From the NCBI GenBank assembly GCA_035296965.1, contig DATGZX010000336.1:1-29533 (forward strand): DNA of 29,533 nt, written 5' to 3'. Under the pieces are notes generated by a model. That model saw nothing but the letters and a program-made list of their open reading frames with translations. It was not told the DNA's origin and did no database searches. The DNA is from DATGZX01 sp035296965. GTDB taxonomy: Bacteria; Planctomycetota; Planctomycetia; Gemmatales; Gemmataceae. Position numbers and translations under genes: made by a program. Positions 16,681 to 27,249 of this stretch are shown here, piece after piece (position 1 is the stretch's first letter; every line of letters begins with the position of its first letter).

Positions 16681-17154
16681 TTACGCATTGGGCAATTGCC
16701 GAAGTAGATTGACCATTTCGATCGCAGCGAGTGCGGCTTCGAATCCCTTGTTACCTGCCTTGGCGCCTGCGCGATTGATCGCCTGCTCCAGCGTGTCACA
16801 CGTCAGGATGCCGAAGATGATCGGCACTCCGGTTGTCAGAGATCCCTGAGCTACCCCCTTGGCCGCCGCGCCGGCAACGTGATCATAATGGTCCGTGTCG
16901 CCGCGGATAATTGCCCCGAGGCAGATCACAGCAGCATACTTGCCGCTCGACGCCAGACGTTGGGCCGTAACTGGGATCTCGAAGGAGCCGGGCACGCGCA
17001 CCAGGTCGATTGCGTCATCCGCAACACCGTGACGACCAAGACCGTCGAGCGCGCCGCCGACGAGGTGCTCGACCACGAATTGGTTGAAACGCGCAGCGAC
17101 CAGAGCGAATCTTCCTGGCGGCGGGGCGAAATTACCTTCGTACACTGTCGGCAT
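16681..17154 (-). CDS. ribH: 6,7-dimethyl-8-ribityllumazine synthase
   Basis: A 157-residue enzyme of the penultimate step of riboflavin synthesis, joining the pyrimidinedione and dihydroxybutanone phosphate. Visible parts: ARFNQFVVEHLVGGAL near the start, VPGSFEIP at 54-61, LGAIIRGDTDHYDHV at 79-93 with the catalytic His at 89, and GVPIIFGILTCDTLEQA at 109-125, followed by AGNKGFEAA. It should form pentamers or 60-mer shells. ATG 17154 is preferred over the TTG at 17166, although its ribosome site is weak. No other rib gene is close, and no FMN riboswitch was recognised in the 125 bases upstream. Confidence 0.96.
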   Translation of the reverse strand: MPTVYEGNFAPPPGRFALVAARFNQFVVEHLVGGALDGLGRHGVADDAIDLVRVPGSFEIPVTAQRLASSGKYAAVICLGAIIRGDTDHYDHVAGAAAKGVAQGSLTTGVPIIFGILTCDTLEQAINRAGAKAGNKGFEAALAAIEMVNLLRQLPNA

Positions 17155-17193
17155 GGTGCGACTCAACGTCTTCGAGTGTGTCCGATAAGCTCT

Positions 17194-17223
17194 CCCCTCT
17201 CCCCCGAGTACGGGGGCGAGGGG
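17194..17223 (-). terminator. GC-rich hairpin between rho and ribH
   Basis: Arms CCCCTCTCCCCCG and CGGGGGCGAGGGG pair with one mismatch over a 4-base loop, and weaker pairing extends to about 17181-17232. It lies between the rho stop and the ribH start, both minus strand. No T-run follows, so an intrinsic terminator is possible but a repeat or RNA-stabilising hairpin is equally likely. Confidence 0.45.
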
Positions 17224-17279
17224 CTATTCGGACTGACTATTAGGTTAGTTTGGATGCGCTAGCTGACTTAAAACCGGCA

Positions 17280-18767
<1,488 letters not shown>

Positions 18768-18997
18768 GTTCAGAATTCTCCTTGGTCAAGCTGGCGCATG
18801 AATCAGAGCGAAAGTCAGATGACGAGAGCCAGGAACGATTCCCTTGCACCTCGTCCTTCGCCCTGGCCGTGCTGGGGACACCGAAATGTCACCCGAAGGG
18901 TGCTCCGCACAGCAAGCACCAGCGGCAGGCAAAACAGGAATGACGGAACCAACTCCCATGTGTATCGATGCAACCCGGAAGCGGGAGCTTCCCGCGT

Positions 18998-19612
18998 TTA
19001 CTGCTCTTCTTTGACAATCCCCCAGCGCTTGAGCAGATCTGCTATCTGCCTGTTCAACTGCTCGGGGGAACCGCCGTTATCCACCACGTAGTCAGCGCGC
19101 TTCTTCTTATCTGTCAGCAGCAACTGAGCATTCTCGCGCGCCTCCACGTCCTTGACGCTCCAGCCGCGCTGTTTAGTCAGGCGCTGCAGGCGAACCTCAC
19201 GTGGCGTGTCTACATAAACAAGCCGATCACAATCCTTGCTCCAACCTGCTTCCAGCATGATGGCCGCGTCCAGCACGATCAGCGGCACCTGCTGGTCTGC
19301 CTGGCCGGAAGCAATCTCCTCCCGCAGCCTGCACTGGATCCAGGGAAACACCATTGATTCCAGGATCCTACGCTCCGCGGGCTCGGAGAAGACGATCTTC
19401 GCCAAACGGTGCCGGTCGATTGCACCCTGGGCATCGAGCGTCCCGCTCCCCCATCGGTCGATCACACGTTCCCGGATCTCCGGTTGCCGCAGTGCTTCGT
19501 GTCCCAACTGGTCTCCGGAAATCACCTTGGCCCCGTATCTCGCCAAGGCAGCTGCCACAAGACTCTTGCCGCTGCCCATGCCGCCGATGAGGCCGACGAC
19601 TGGTTTTGTCAT
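18998..19612 (-). CDS. coaE: Dephospho-CoA kinase
   Basis: A 204-residue P-loop kinase catalysing the last step of coenzyme A synthesis, ATP-dependent 3'-phosphorylation of dephospho-CoA. The ATP site GLIGGMGSGKS is at 7-17, then VISGDQLGHEAL (the substrate-side Asp), PLIVLDAAIMLEAGW in the core and VYVDTPREVRLQRLTKQRG, which includes the lid region. The usual D-A-D is V-I-S-G-D here, with the key Asp kept. The ATG has a modest ribosome site. It lies 103 bases after polA, the same neighbour as in many bacteria, and 230 bases before rho. Confidence 0.95.
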   Translation of the reverse strand: MTKPVVGLIGGMGSGKSLVAAALARYGAKVISGDQLGHEALRQPEIRERVIDRWGSGTLDAQGAIDRHRLAKIVFSEPAERRILESMVFPWIQCRLREEIASGQADQQVPLIVLDAAIMLEAGWSKDCDRLVYVDTPREVRLQRLTKQRGWSVKDVEARENAQLLLTDKKKRADYVVDNGGSPEQLNRQIADLLKRWGIVKEEQ

Positions 19613-19715
19613 TCGTCGCCAGTCCGTTATCCGTGCTCCTGGAGCCTGGGTTTCAACCCCGTCTATATGTGCCGTTTCCCAGGATCTCCGCGGGCGCGAA
19701 ACGCAAGCAATGCAA

Positions 19716-22640
19716 TTAGGAACTAAGCACCAGGGACTTTTCTTCTACATCCAGCCAATTTGGCCCAACGGCAAGGTCCACCTTCAGCGGCACTTCCAGC
19801 CTGAGGGCCTCTTCCAGCGGCCTGGTCATCTCCTCGCTCACCAGCTGGACCGCCGTGTCTAACTCCTCCGGAGAAACCTCGAAGACCAATTCGTCGTGAA
19901 TCTGGAGCAGCATGCGCGTTTGGCGCTTTTCGCGGCACAGCCGGCGGTGAATGTTCAGCATGGCCATCTTGATCAGGTCGGCCGCCGAGCCCTGAATTTC
20001 CATGTTGATGGCTTCACGTTCGGGCTGATTGCGCTGCTGGTATGTCGAATTGGGACGAATTCCCGTGAGTTCCCGGCGGCGGCCGAGGATCGTACGCACG
20101 TACCCCGTGCTGCGACAATCTTCCAGAAGCTCGCTCTGGTAATTCAACACCCTAGGATAACGAGCAAAATAGGAGTCGATGAATCGAGCCGCCTCGTCGC
20201 GCGGCATGCCCAAGCGCTCCGCCAACCCATGCGCACTCATGCCGTAGAGCACGCCGAAGTTCACGGTCTTGGCCATGCGCCGCATTTCCGAACTTACCTC
20301 CGGCTCGGAAACACCGAAGATCTGGGCCGCCACCGAGGTATGGATGTCGCGGTCTTCGGCAAAAGCGCGGCGCATCCCTTCGTCGCCGCAGAAATCGGCC
20401 AGCAGGCGGAGTTCTATCTGCGAATAGTCGGCCGTCAGCAATAGCCAGCCGGGCTCCGGCACGAAAGCCTGGCGAATCTGCCGGCCTTGGTCGCTGCGAA
20501 CCGGAATATTCTGCAGATTTGGATCGCTCGACGACAGCCTGCCTGTGGCGGCAACTGTCTGGTTGAACGACGCATGGATGCGGCCCGTCGCCGGATTGAT
20601 CAGATCGGGCAAAGCATCGACATACGTACCTTTCAGCTTGGCGATCTGTCGATGCTCGATGATTTTTTTCGGTAGTGGGTGGCCCAGCGCTGCCAGGCGT
20701 TCCAGCGTCGCCTGATCGGTGCTGGCGACCCCCTGGATGCCGGTCTTGCGCCCCGCCGGCAGCTTCATTTCTTGAAAGAGAACTTCGCGAAGCTGCTTGG
20801 GCGAAGCGATGTTGAAAGGCCTCCCGGCCAGGTCGTAGATATCTTGTTCGATGCCGGCCAGCTGGCCTGCCATCTCCTTGCCGAGGCGGCGCAGCAGGGG
20901 GACATCCACGCGGATGCCGTTGAATTCCAACTCGGCCAGCACCTCGATGAGCGGCACTTCCAGTTCTTCGTAGAGCTTGCTCAGCCCTTGCTCGGCGAGG
21001 CGTGGGGTGCGGAGAGTGGCACGGCGGGTGCCTGATGCGGCGCCCTCGGGGCTGGTGGGGGCATCGCGAAGCATCGGCTCCAGCAGCTCGCACAATCTCC
21101 AGGCCAGGTCCGCGTCTTCGCCAGAGTATTCCGCGACGCGCGCCGCCGTAACCTGGTCCAGGCGGAGTTGCTTCTTCCCTTTGCCGATCAAGTCGGTGAT
21201 GGGGATCACCTGGTGATTCAAATAGCGATTCGCCAGGTCCGCAATGCCGTGGCTGCGCTCGCCGGCGTGCAGGAGGTAGTCGGCCAGCATGGAGTCGCCG
21301 GCAATTCCGGCCAGGCGTACGCCGTTACCGCGCAGCGCCAACAGATCGTATTTGATGTTTTGGTTGACCTTGGCGACATTCGAATCCTCGAGGACCTGCC
21401 GAAGTCTCGGCAAGGTTGTCTTCATGTCGAGCGCAGCCTCACCCTCGGGGACTCGGAGCGGAAGATACCAAGCTTCGCCTGCGCACCAGGAAAAGGCGAA
21501 ACCGACAATTTCAGAGCAAACAGGATTGAGACTCGTGGTCTCGAGATCTACCGCGAAGCGCTTCTGTTTGCGGAGCTCCGCATAAAAGTCGTCGAATTTG
21601 GCCGGCGTATCGACCAGACGATAACGGGCATCCCCGAGCACCTGCACATCCGACCTGCGTGTTTCGGCTTCCGTGTTGGCCCCGGAGGGGAACAGTTCAC
21701 GCTGCTGTGCCGGTTCGGCCGCCGGTTGTCCGTCACGTTCGATCTGAGCCTCTTGGCTGCGGCCCGCGAGCGATTGACTGCGGACTTGATCGGCGAAACC
21801 GCGGAAGCCCCACTCCTTGAATAGGGATAGCAAGCGCGGCACATCCCACTCCTGCACGCGCCACCCTTCCCAGTCGAACTCCATGGGGACGTCGGTTGCC
21901 AGGCGGACGAGCTTGCGGCTCAGCTCAATCTTGTCTTTGCAGGCCCGCAAGTTCTCCTGTTTTTTGGCGCCCGCAACGCGGTCGATGTTAGCCAGCAGAT
22001 TGTCCAGCGTGCCGAATTCCTGGAGGAGCTTGGCCGCTGTCTTCAGTCCGATGCCAGGCACACCCGGAACATTGTCCACGGAGTCGCCGACGAGGGCTTG
22101 CAGATCGATCACCTGCTCCGGGGCAATCCCCCAGTCTTCCAGTAAGGCTTCCCCGTCAAGGATGGCCCGTTTGCGGAGGTTATAGAGCCGCACACGATCA
22201 TTGATAAGCTGCCGGCAATCCTTATCGTTGGTGCACACGAGGACGTCCAGGCCGCGCTGCCCCGCCGCAGATGCCAGGGTCGCAATCAAGTCGTCCGCCT
22301 CGAATCCTTCTTTTCCCAGCACCGGGATGCGCATCCCTTCCAGCATCTGACAGATCATGGGAATCTGGGTTTGCAGGTCGTCAGGCATTGGCGCGCGGTG
22401 CGCCTTGTACTCAGCATAAAGGGCGTCCCGGAACGTGGCCCCAGGACGATCGAAGATGGCCAGGAGATAATCTGGGTTCTTCTCTGTGCGCAAGAAGAGC
22501 ATGTCCCGTGTGAAGCCGAACAGCGCATTCGTCGGCAAGCCGGACGGGCTGCTCATTTCCGGGATTGCGTGAAAGACCTGAAAAATGAGTGAGTGCGCAT
22601 CAACCAGAATCATGCATCCGTTCGCAGTGCCCGCAGGCAT
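19716..22640 (-). CDS. polA: DNA polymerase I
   Basis: A 974-residue repair polymerase for Okazaki fragments and excision repair. The 5' nuclease domain is at about 10-290 with GFEADDLIATLA at 112-123 and NDKDCRQL at 138-145. The 3'-5' exonuclease at about 340-525 keeps DLET at 365-368, NQNIKYD at 426-432 and YSGEDAD at 505-511, so proofreading looks intact. The polymerase domain at about 550-974 has motif A DYSQIE at 738-743, the O helix with Lys791, Phe795 and Tyr799, and motif C HDE at 915-917. A low-complexity stretch at about 527-548 separates the exonuclease and polymerase parts. ATG 22640 is used; an in-frame ATG at 22613 is possible, and neither has a strong ribosome site. Confidence 0.97.
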   Translation of the reverse strand: MPAGTANGCMILVDAHSLIFQVFHAIPEMSSPSGLPTNALFGFTRDMLFLRTEKNPDYLLAIFDRPGATFRDALYAEYKAHRAPMPDDLQTQIPMICQMLEGMRIPVLGKEGFEADDLIATLASAAGQRGLDVLVCTNDKDCRQLINDRVRLYNLRKRAILDGEALLEDWGIAPEQVIDLQALVGDSVDNVPGVPGIGLKTAAKLLQEFGTLDNLLANIDRVAGAKKQENLRACKDKIELSRKLVRLATDVPMEFDWEGWRVQEWDVPRLLSLFKEWGFRGFADQVRSQSLAGRSQEAQIERDGQPAAEPAQQRELFPSGANTEAETRRSDVQVLGDARYRLVDTPAKFDDFYAELRKQKRFAVDLETTSLNPVCSEIVGFAFSWCAGEAWYLPLRVPEGEAALDMKTTLPRLRQVLEDSNVAKVNQNIKYDLLALRGNGVRLAGIAGDSMLADYLLHAGERSHGIADLANRYLNHQVIPITDLIGKGKKQLRLDQVTAARVAEYSGEDADLAWRLCELLEPMLRDAPTSPEGAASGTRRATLRTPRLAEQGLSKLYEELEVPLIEVLAELEFNGIRVDVPLLRRLGKEMAGQLAGIEQDIYDLAGRPFNIASPKQLREVLFQEMKLPAGRKTGIQGVASTDQATLERLAALGHPLPKKIIEHRQIAKLKGTYVDALPDLINPATGRIHASFNQTVAATGRLSSSDPNLQNIPVRSDQGRQIRQAFVPEPGWLLLTADYSQIELRLLADFCGDEGMRRAFAEDRDIHTSVAAQIFGVSEPEVSSEMRRMAKTVNFGVLYGMSAHGLAERLGMPRDEAARFIDSYFARYPRVLNYQSELLEDCRSTGYVRTILGRRRELTGIRPNSTYQQRNQPEREAINMEIQGSAADLIKMAMLNIHRRLCREKRQTRMLLQIHDELVFEVSPEELDTAVQLVSEEMTRPLEEALRLEVPLKVDLAVGPNWLDVEEKSLVLSS

Positions 22641-23415
22641 GACCCAACCTACTGCTTAATCCAAGGAATCTTTTGTCAAGTAGTATGGGGAAGGGCAGTG
22701 TTACGCAATGGTAACGGCGGGAACCTGATCCCGCGCTGGACTTCTGCTCATCAGTCGTTGATGTAGCCGCAGACAATCCAGGTGAATAAGACTGGCCGGT
22801 CGCCCCCACGACCTGGTCAGGGATATCAGGCAGGCCGGCGGTGTACCGGGTAACCCTGCCGGAAAAGCGACAAGGTGGCCAAGGTCGCCTGGTGCCAAGA
22901 TTTTCAATATCTGGGTAACGTTCGTGCTGCTTGCCCTCTGCCCGAGATGGTTCAGCGGGAGAGGATCGGTCTACGCTCACTGCAAGTCAACGAATAGGAT
23001 CGCGACGTTTCGCGGGTGTCATGGTTGGTCTCGGAAAGCCGTTGGATCACAACCCTTTTGCAAGAGTCTGCTGGACTGTTTCCTCTGAACCGGGACAGAA
23101 GAGTACGTGAAAACCCTTGAGGCAACAGGAGGTGATCGCTCGCAACGGCAGGGCGTTAGCACGATTACTAACTGGAATCTTAGGGGCGCTGATCTGCGCT
23201 GTCAAGTCCACTTGCCCAGCTTGGCAGCCAAATCACGGAGGGGCGAGGGGGAAGGGGCGCGGGACGAGTAGAGTCGCCCCTGCAATCGATTCATCCGTCA
23301 AGCGCTGCCGGGGCTGTTCAGCCTGTGAATCCACGCTTCGGCTGAGCGACACGCCTGGTCGGCAAACGTGGCACGTATTGCCCCGCAAAGCGGCCTCGGC
23401 GCATAGGTAATGTAA
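22641..23415. other. Intergenic region, no gene recognised
   Basis: Nearly 800 bases between the divergent polA and coiled-coil genes. Short open frames exist on both strands (for example minus 22600-22980), but they lack motifs, good ribosome sites and a plausible composition. The polA promoter should lie near 22650-22750; no clear box pair was found. Confidence 0.4.
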
Positions 23416-23443
23416 TTGACAACCCTTCCATATCCTTTACACT
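23416..23443 (+). promoter_or_regulatory. Sigma70-type promoter of the coiled-coil membrane protein gene
   Basis: TTGACA at 23416-23421 and TACACT at 23438-23443 with a 16-base spacer, in a locally AT-rich patch. Transcription would start near 23450, giving a 5' leader of about 110 bases before ATG 23561 (or 40 before GTG 23492). This is the best promoter match in the window. Confidence 0.65.
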
Positions 23444-23560
23444 TTATTGTTACACCTGCAAAGGCGGTAGGTTGGCAATGTCGGAGGGTTTGTGCCGGAT
23501 TTGCCGTCCCCACCGCGCAGCCTTTCACCGGACCAGTTCTTCGATTCGCGAGGTTTATCC

Positions 23561-25099
23561 ATGGCAGCCAATAAAGGCGGAGATTCCAAACAAGGGCTGA
23601 TCATTGCCCTCGTTTGCTTCGTGTTGTTGTCCATTACCCTGGGCGTATTCACCTACTATGGTTACGCCGACCAGGCGAACCTCCAGGCCAGCGAGAAGAA
23701 AGCCAAGGAGGAAAAGACGACCATCGAGAAAGACCGGGACTGGTACAAGTACCAAGCCCTGCAGTTGAAGGCCTATACCGGAACCCTGCCCAAGGACGAA
23801 CAGGGCGATCTCCCTGTCCTTCGCGATAAAAACACGAGCGGCCCGGGGAAGGACGCATTTGCTGAGTCCGTAAAGTCCCTCGACGCCGAGATGGGTTGGG
23901 ACCAAAAGCTCGGCAAGCCCGCAACTACTTACAAAGAGACCGTCGAGAAGCTGCGCGCCGACCTCGCGAACGCACAAAGCACCCTGCAGAAGTCTGAAGA
24001 CCAGAATAAGAAGATCAAAGAGACCTTCGATAACATGGTGGCCACCAGTCGCGCCGAGGTGGACGAGCTGAAGAAAAAACTGGAACTCGCCCAGAAAGAT
24101 AACCTTGACAACCAGCAGAAAATGGCCAAGGACATGGAGGAGAAGCTCGCCATTTTCGATGAACTGAGCAAGAAGAACGCAGAGTTGAACAAGAATAACC
24201 AGACGGACGTCGATACCCGCGACAAAGCAATCAAGGGGCTCAAGAATCAAATCAAGAGCCTGGAAAAGCGCCAGGAGAAAATGGCGCAGCAGATGACGCC
24301 GCCCGACTTGCTCAAGTATGACACACCCAAGGGAAAGATCGTTCGCGTCGATTCCAAGGGCGAGCTTGCCTGGGTCAATATCGGCTCGGCCGACAACGTC
24401 AAACCCCACCAGAATCTGACATTCAGCATCTTCGGCAGCGGCTCGGACAGTCGCGAGCGCAGGGAACGCAAGGGCGCGCTGGAGATCGTGGATGTCCTCA
24501 GCGCGCATCTATCGACCGCGAAGATCACCGAAGTGGCCGACCCCAATTCCAGTCCGCTGCTTCCTGGTGACCTGTTGATCAATCCGGCATGGAGCCCGTC
24601 GAATCGCATCCATGTGGCCATTGCTGGGCTAATCGACCTCACCGGTGAAGGGCGCGACAACATCGAAGAATTCATGCGCAATTTGAAGAGGGAAGGAATC
24701 GTCGTCGATGCCTACTTTGACTGGAAGGACATGTCGATCAAGGGCGAGGGCATGACTCACCAGACCGACTATTTGATCCGAGGGGAAGGACCGAAGCTCG
24801 AGTACGGCAGTACTATTCGAGAAGGCGACACTCGCATGTCGCGCAAGACGGAAATCGGGCAAAAAATAGCCGAAATGGAAACGCAGGCTAACCAACTAGG
24901 GGCCACGGTAGTGCCTCTGCGCCGTTTCGTGGCGCTGACCGGTTACAAGCTTCCCAAGGGCGCCGGCGTCCTGGGCGGATCTGGCTATGAATTCATCCGC
25001 CCCCAGGAGATCGCGCCCGTCGAGCCGAAGGAAAAGCCGGAAAAGAAAGAGCCGGATGGTAAGGATGACAAAGAAAAGAAGGACGACACCGACAAGTAG
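23561..25099 (+). CDS. Membrane-anchored coiled-coil protein, unknown function
   Basis: A 512-residue bitopic protein. After a short polar N terminus, one transmembrane helix at about 12-33 (LIIALVCFVLLSITLGVF) is followed by long Lys/Glu/Gln-rich heptad-like helices at about 40-65 and 125-250 (ELKKKLELAQKDNLDNQQK and similar). A beta-rich domain at about 260-345 (GKIVRVDSKGELAWVNIGS...LTFSIFG) resembles the small barrel of FlgT-type or OB-like modules. A mixed domain at about 355-480 follows (VAIAGLIDLTG...IEEFMRNLKREGIVVDAYF, QTDYLIRGEG), faintly BRCT-like. The tail is almost only Lys, Glu, Asp and Pro. ATG 23561 follows GCGAGG; the frame is open back to GTG 23492. Probably an envelope structural or tethering protein; no family is named with confidence. 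Confidence 0.8.
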   Translation: MAANKGGDSKQGLIIALVCFVLLSITLGVFTYYGYADQANLQASEKKAKEEKTTIEKDRDWYKYQALQLKAYTGTLPKDEQGDLPVLRDKNTSGPGKDAFAESVKSLDAEMGWDQKLGKPATTYKETVEKLRADLANAQSTLQKSEDQNKKIKETFDNMVATSRAEVDELKKKLELAQKDNLDNQQKMAKDMEEKLAIFDELSKKNAELNKNNQTDVDTRDKAIKGLKNQIKSLEKRQEKMAQQMTPPDLLKYDTPKGKIVRVDSKGELAWVNIGSADNVKPHQNLTFSIFGSGSDSRERRERKGALEIVDVLSAHLSTAKITEVADPNSSPLLPGDLLINPAWSPSNRIHVAIAGLIDLTGEGRDNIEEFMRNLKREGIVVDAYFDWKDMSIKGEGMTHQTDYLIRGEGPKLEYGSTIREGDTRMSRKTEIGQKIAEMETQANQLGATVVPLRRFVALTGYKLPKGAGVLGGSGYEFIRPQEIAPVEPKEKPEKKEPDGKDDKEKKDDTDK

Positions 25100-25834
25100 C
25101 TCGGCATCCTGATCTTTGTCAGGTACCCTCCGAAATAGATTTCGAACCGCGTCCGCGTGCAGGCAGACACCTCTACTCATCTTGCACGCGGGCGTGGCTC
25201 GATTGCATGATCGCCCATGACAGTGCACCAGAGACAACCCTGTGCCTCGTCTCTTCGATCGTTTTTCTACCGGTTTCAAGGCCGCACGAGATTGTTGGCA
25301 GGTACTGCGGGAAGACAAGAGTCTGGGCCTTGTGAGTTCGGCGCTGGAGACGATCCTCCTGCCCGCCCTCTATTTGTGCGTAACACAGGAAGAAGTCCCC
25401 AACTCCATGGACAAAAAGGTGCTGCGGCAGGCATTTGTAGCAACTTCGTGATTCGTCCTCCGCAAGTCATATCTCGTTAGCTAGTCGGTTTTTACAACGT
25501 TGTTGCGTCCTTCAACATAGACGAGAGTGCACGATGCGCTTGTTGACATGCCATGTCGCCTGGCCTAGATTTCACTACTCGCGCAGGCGAAGCGGCCCCT
25601 CCGGATTGACTTGCCTGCTGCTCAGCGGATCGACCCGTCACGTCGCGCCGTCATCGATAGGGCGCTAGCAGCGCTTCAGACGCGACCCCCTCCGTGCGAA
25701 ATGTGATTAGCAAGAAATTGGCCCTTGCCGATTATGGCGAGGCTGGCTGGACGCGCTTTATTGCCGCGTCATCTATTTGAGGAGCACGGCACGGCAATTG
25801 CCTGGATCGCCGCGCAAGGGCTGGAGGTGTGGAA
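25100..25834. other. Intergenic region with a weak hairpin and a doubtful short ORF
   Basis: About 730 bases. CCGCGTGCA at 25153-25161 pairs perfectly with 25183-25191 over a 21-base loop, about 55 bases after the coiled-coil gene; it could be a weak terminator. The ORF at 25242-25451 is described separately. From 25452 to 25834 no gene or clear promoter was seen. Confidence 0.4.
25242..25451 (+). CDS. Possible 69-residue protein or gene remnant
   Basis: A GTG-initiated frame coding for MPRLFDRFSTGFKAARDCW then QVLREDKSLGLVSSALETIL and a short hydrophobic stretch. The opening resembles the beginning of larger membrane proteins that start with an RF..G...A..CW.VLR.DK pattern (DUF6159-like), so this may be the 5' end of a truncated gene. 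No ribosome site is convincing. It could be chance, but its composition is better than most short frames here. Confidence 0.3.
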   Translation: MPRLFDRFSTGFKAARDCWQVLREDKSLGLVSSALETILLPALYLCVTQEEVPNSMDKKVLRQAFVATS

Positions 25835-27124
25835 ATGAGGGTACGCTTGTTGAGTCCTGCCGTACTGGCGTTGTTGTGCGGAAACGTTGTCTGGGCAGCC
25901 GACCCGGTGCAGCCCAAGGCAATGCATAAGGCGACGGTGACGAGCTCTGGTCTGCAATACCTGGGCGCCATCAAAGTGCCACTCCAGGTCGACGATAATG
26001 CCTATGGGGCACTAGCGCTCCGCACTTATCCCAACGGGATCAAGACCTTTTTTATCGTTGGCAAGACGACTGCGGGAACGCACGCATTCGAGTTCACCAA
26101 TCCTGCTCCAGGCCGGAACCTTTCTGTCGCCCCGCGAGCGACCCTGGTCAGGGCATGGGGGGACATCTATCAAGGGCACCGCACCTGGCCGACCTTCAGT
26201 TCCGGACAGCTGGAGACGGAAGGGCTCTTCTGGCTTGGCGGCGACACCTTGCTTTGGGTTTACGGTCATAACTACGACGTGACTCCCGGCTCGAAGCCTG
26301 TGGTCGGCATCACGAAATTCAACCCGAATGGGAGCATTTCGGCTTACGGGCCTTGGAAGGCCGACATCGACGCGCATCACCTCAGGAACTATGGCGTCGC
26401 AGTGCCGAGTTGGTTCGCGAAATCTTACACCGGTGGCCGGGGATTGGCACTGGGCGCCGGGATCGAATCGGGGGCAAGCAAGGCTTCCTTCGGGCCGGGA
26501 CTTTTTGCGGTGGATACCCCGAATGAAGCTTTTCCCACTTCTCACCTGTTGACAACACGGGCGCTCACTTTCTACCCCGAAGAACCTCACCAGCAGAGGC
26601 TCCACCGCGACGCGCAATATCGCGTTCTCAATCAAAACGGCGTCATGCTCAGCCAGGCGACCGATCAGTTCGCGCCGCCGCGTGGTGGGGTCGGTTTCTG
26701 GGGCTCAGCGGATTATATCCGCGCGAGCACATGGATCGATTTGCCGGATGTACAGGGGGTCCTGTTCCTCGGCCGCCTGGGCTACGACAACATGTGGTAT
26801 GGCAATACTCCCCTGCCGACCGGCATCCAGGATCCCTGCCATTGCACCAAGGGCCAGCATGCTTCCCGCTATGCCGCGCGCTGGTTTATCTACGCACCAG
26901 CCGACCTCGCCAAGGTCGCAAGCGGGCAGGCTGCGTCCTGGCAAATTAGTCCCACGGAAGTCTTCGATCCGACCCTGCTTTTCAACGTGCAGTTGAATTG
27001 CGATAAATTGGTCACCGGTGCGGCGTTCGATCCGGAGACACGGACCGTTTATATTTGTGCTCCCGCGGTGGACAATGCCAGGACCGGCAGGCTGCCCGTG
27101 ATCCACGCGTTTGCGGTCAAGTAA
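25835..27124 (+). CDS. Secreted protein of unknown family
   Basis: A 429-residue exported protein. The N terminus MRVRLLSPAVLALLCGNVVW is a clear signal peptide with likely cleavage after VWA or WAA. The mature part is rich in Gly, Trp, Tyr and Phe, with alternating strands such as GLQYLGAIKVPLQ, KTFFIVGKTTAGTHAFEFT, GLFWLGGDTLLWVYGHNY and GVLFLGRLGYDNMWYG. This suggests a beta-propeller or other all-beta fold. DPCHCTKGQH near residue 340 holds two close Cys; a third Cys lies in LNCDKL and a fourth in YICAP, so disulfides are possible. ATG 25835 has GGAGG 7 bases upstream; a GTG six bases earlier is less likely. No family or catalytic motif is recognised. A decayed transposase follows it. Confidence 0.75.
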   Translation: MRVRLLSPAVLALLCGNVVWAADPVQPKAMHKATVTSSGLQYLGAIKVPLQVDDNAYGALALRTYPNGIKTFFIVGKTTAGTHAFEFTNPAPGRNLSVAPRATLVRAWGDIYQGHRTWPTFSSGQLETEGLFWLGGDTLLWVYGHNYDVTPGSKPVVGITKFNPNGSISAYGPWKADIDAHHLRNYGVAVPSWFAKSYTGGRGLALGAGIESGASKASFGPGLFAVDTPNEAFPTSHLLTTRALTFYPEEPHQQRLHRDAQYRVLNQNGVMLSQATDQFAPPRGGVGFWGSADYIRASTWIDLPDVQGVLFLGRLGYDNMWYGNTPLPTGIQDPCHCTKGQHASRYAARWFIYAPADLAKVASGQAASWQISPTEVFDPTLLFNVQLNCDKLVTGAAFDPETRTVYICAPAVDNARTGRLPVIHAFAVK

Positions 27125-27249
27125 GGATCGCTGGATTCTTACTCCTGGATTTCCCGGATGACTCGGTCGTTTCGGCATGGCGTTTGCGCCTTTTCCCTGG
27201 AAAGCCCAGCGTTTCCAGCGATTTCCTGCCGAAAAGACCGAGGAACCCA

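Noticed and set aside
17155..17279. Possible FMN riboswitch upstream of ribH
   Set aside because: The conserved RFN-element boxes were not found; the only structure is a simple GC-rich hairpin.
23555..24508. A 317-codon Leu-rich minus-strand open frame
   Set aside because: Mirror of the Lys/Glu-rich coiled coil on the plus strand; Leu/Phe/Val runs arise from antisense GAG/AAG codons.
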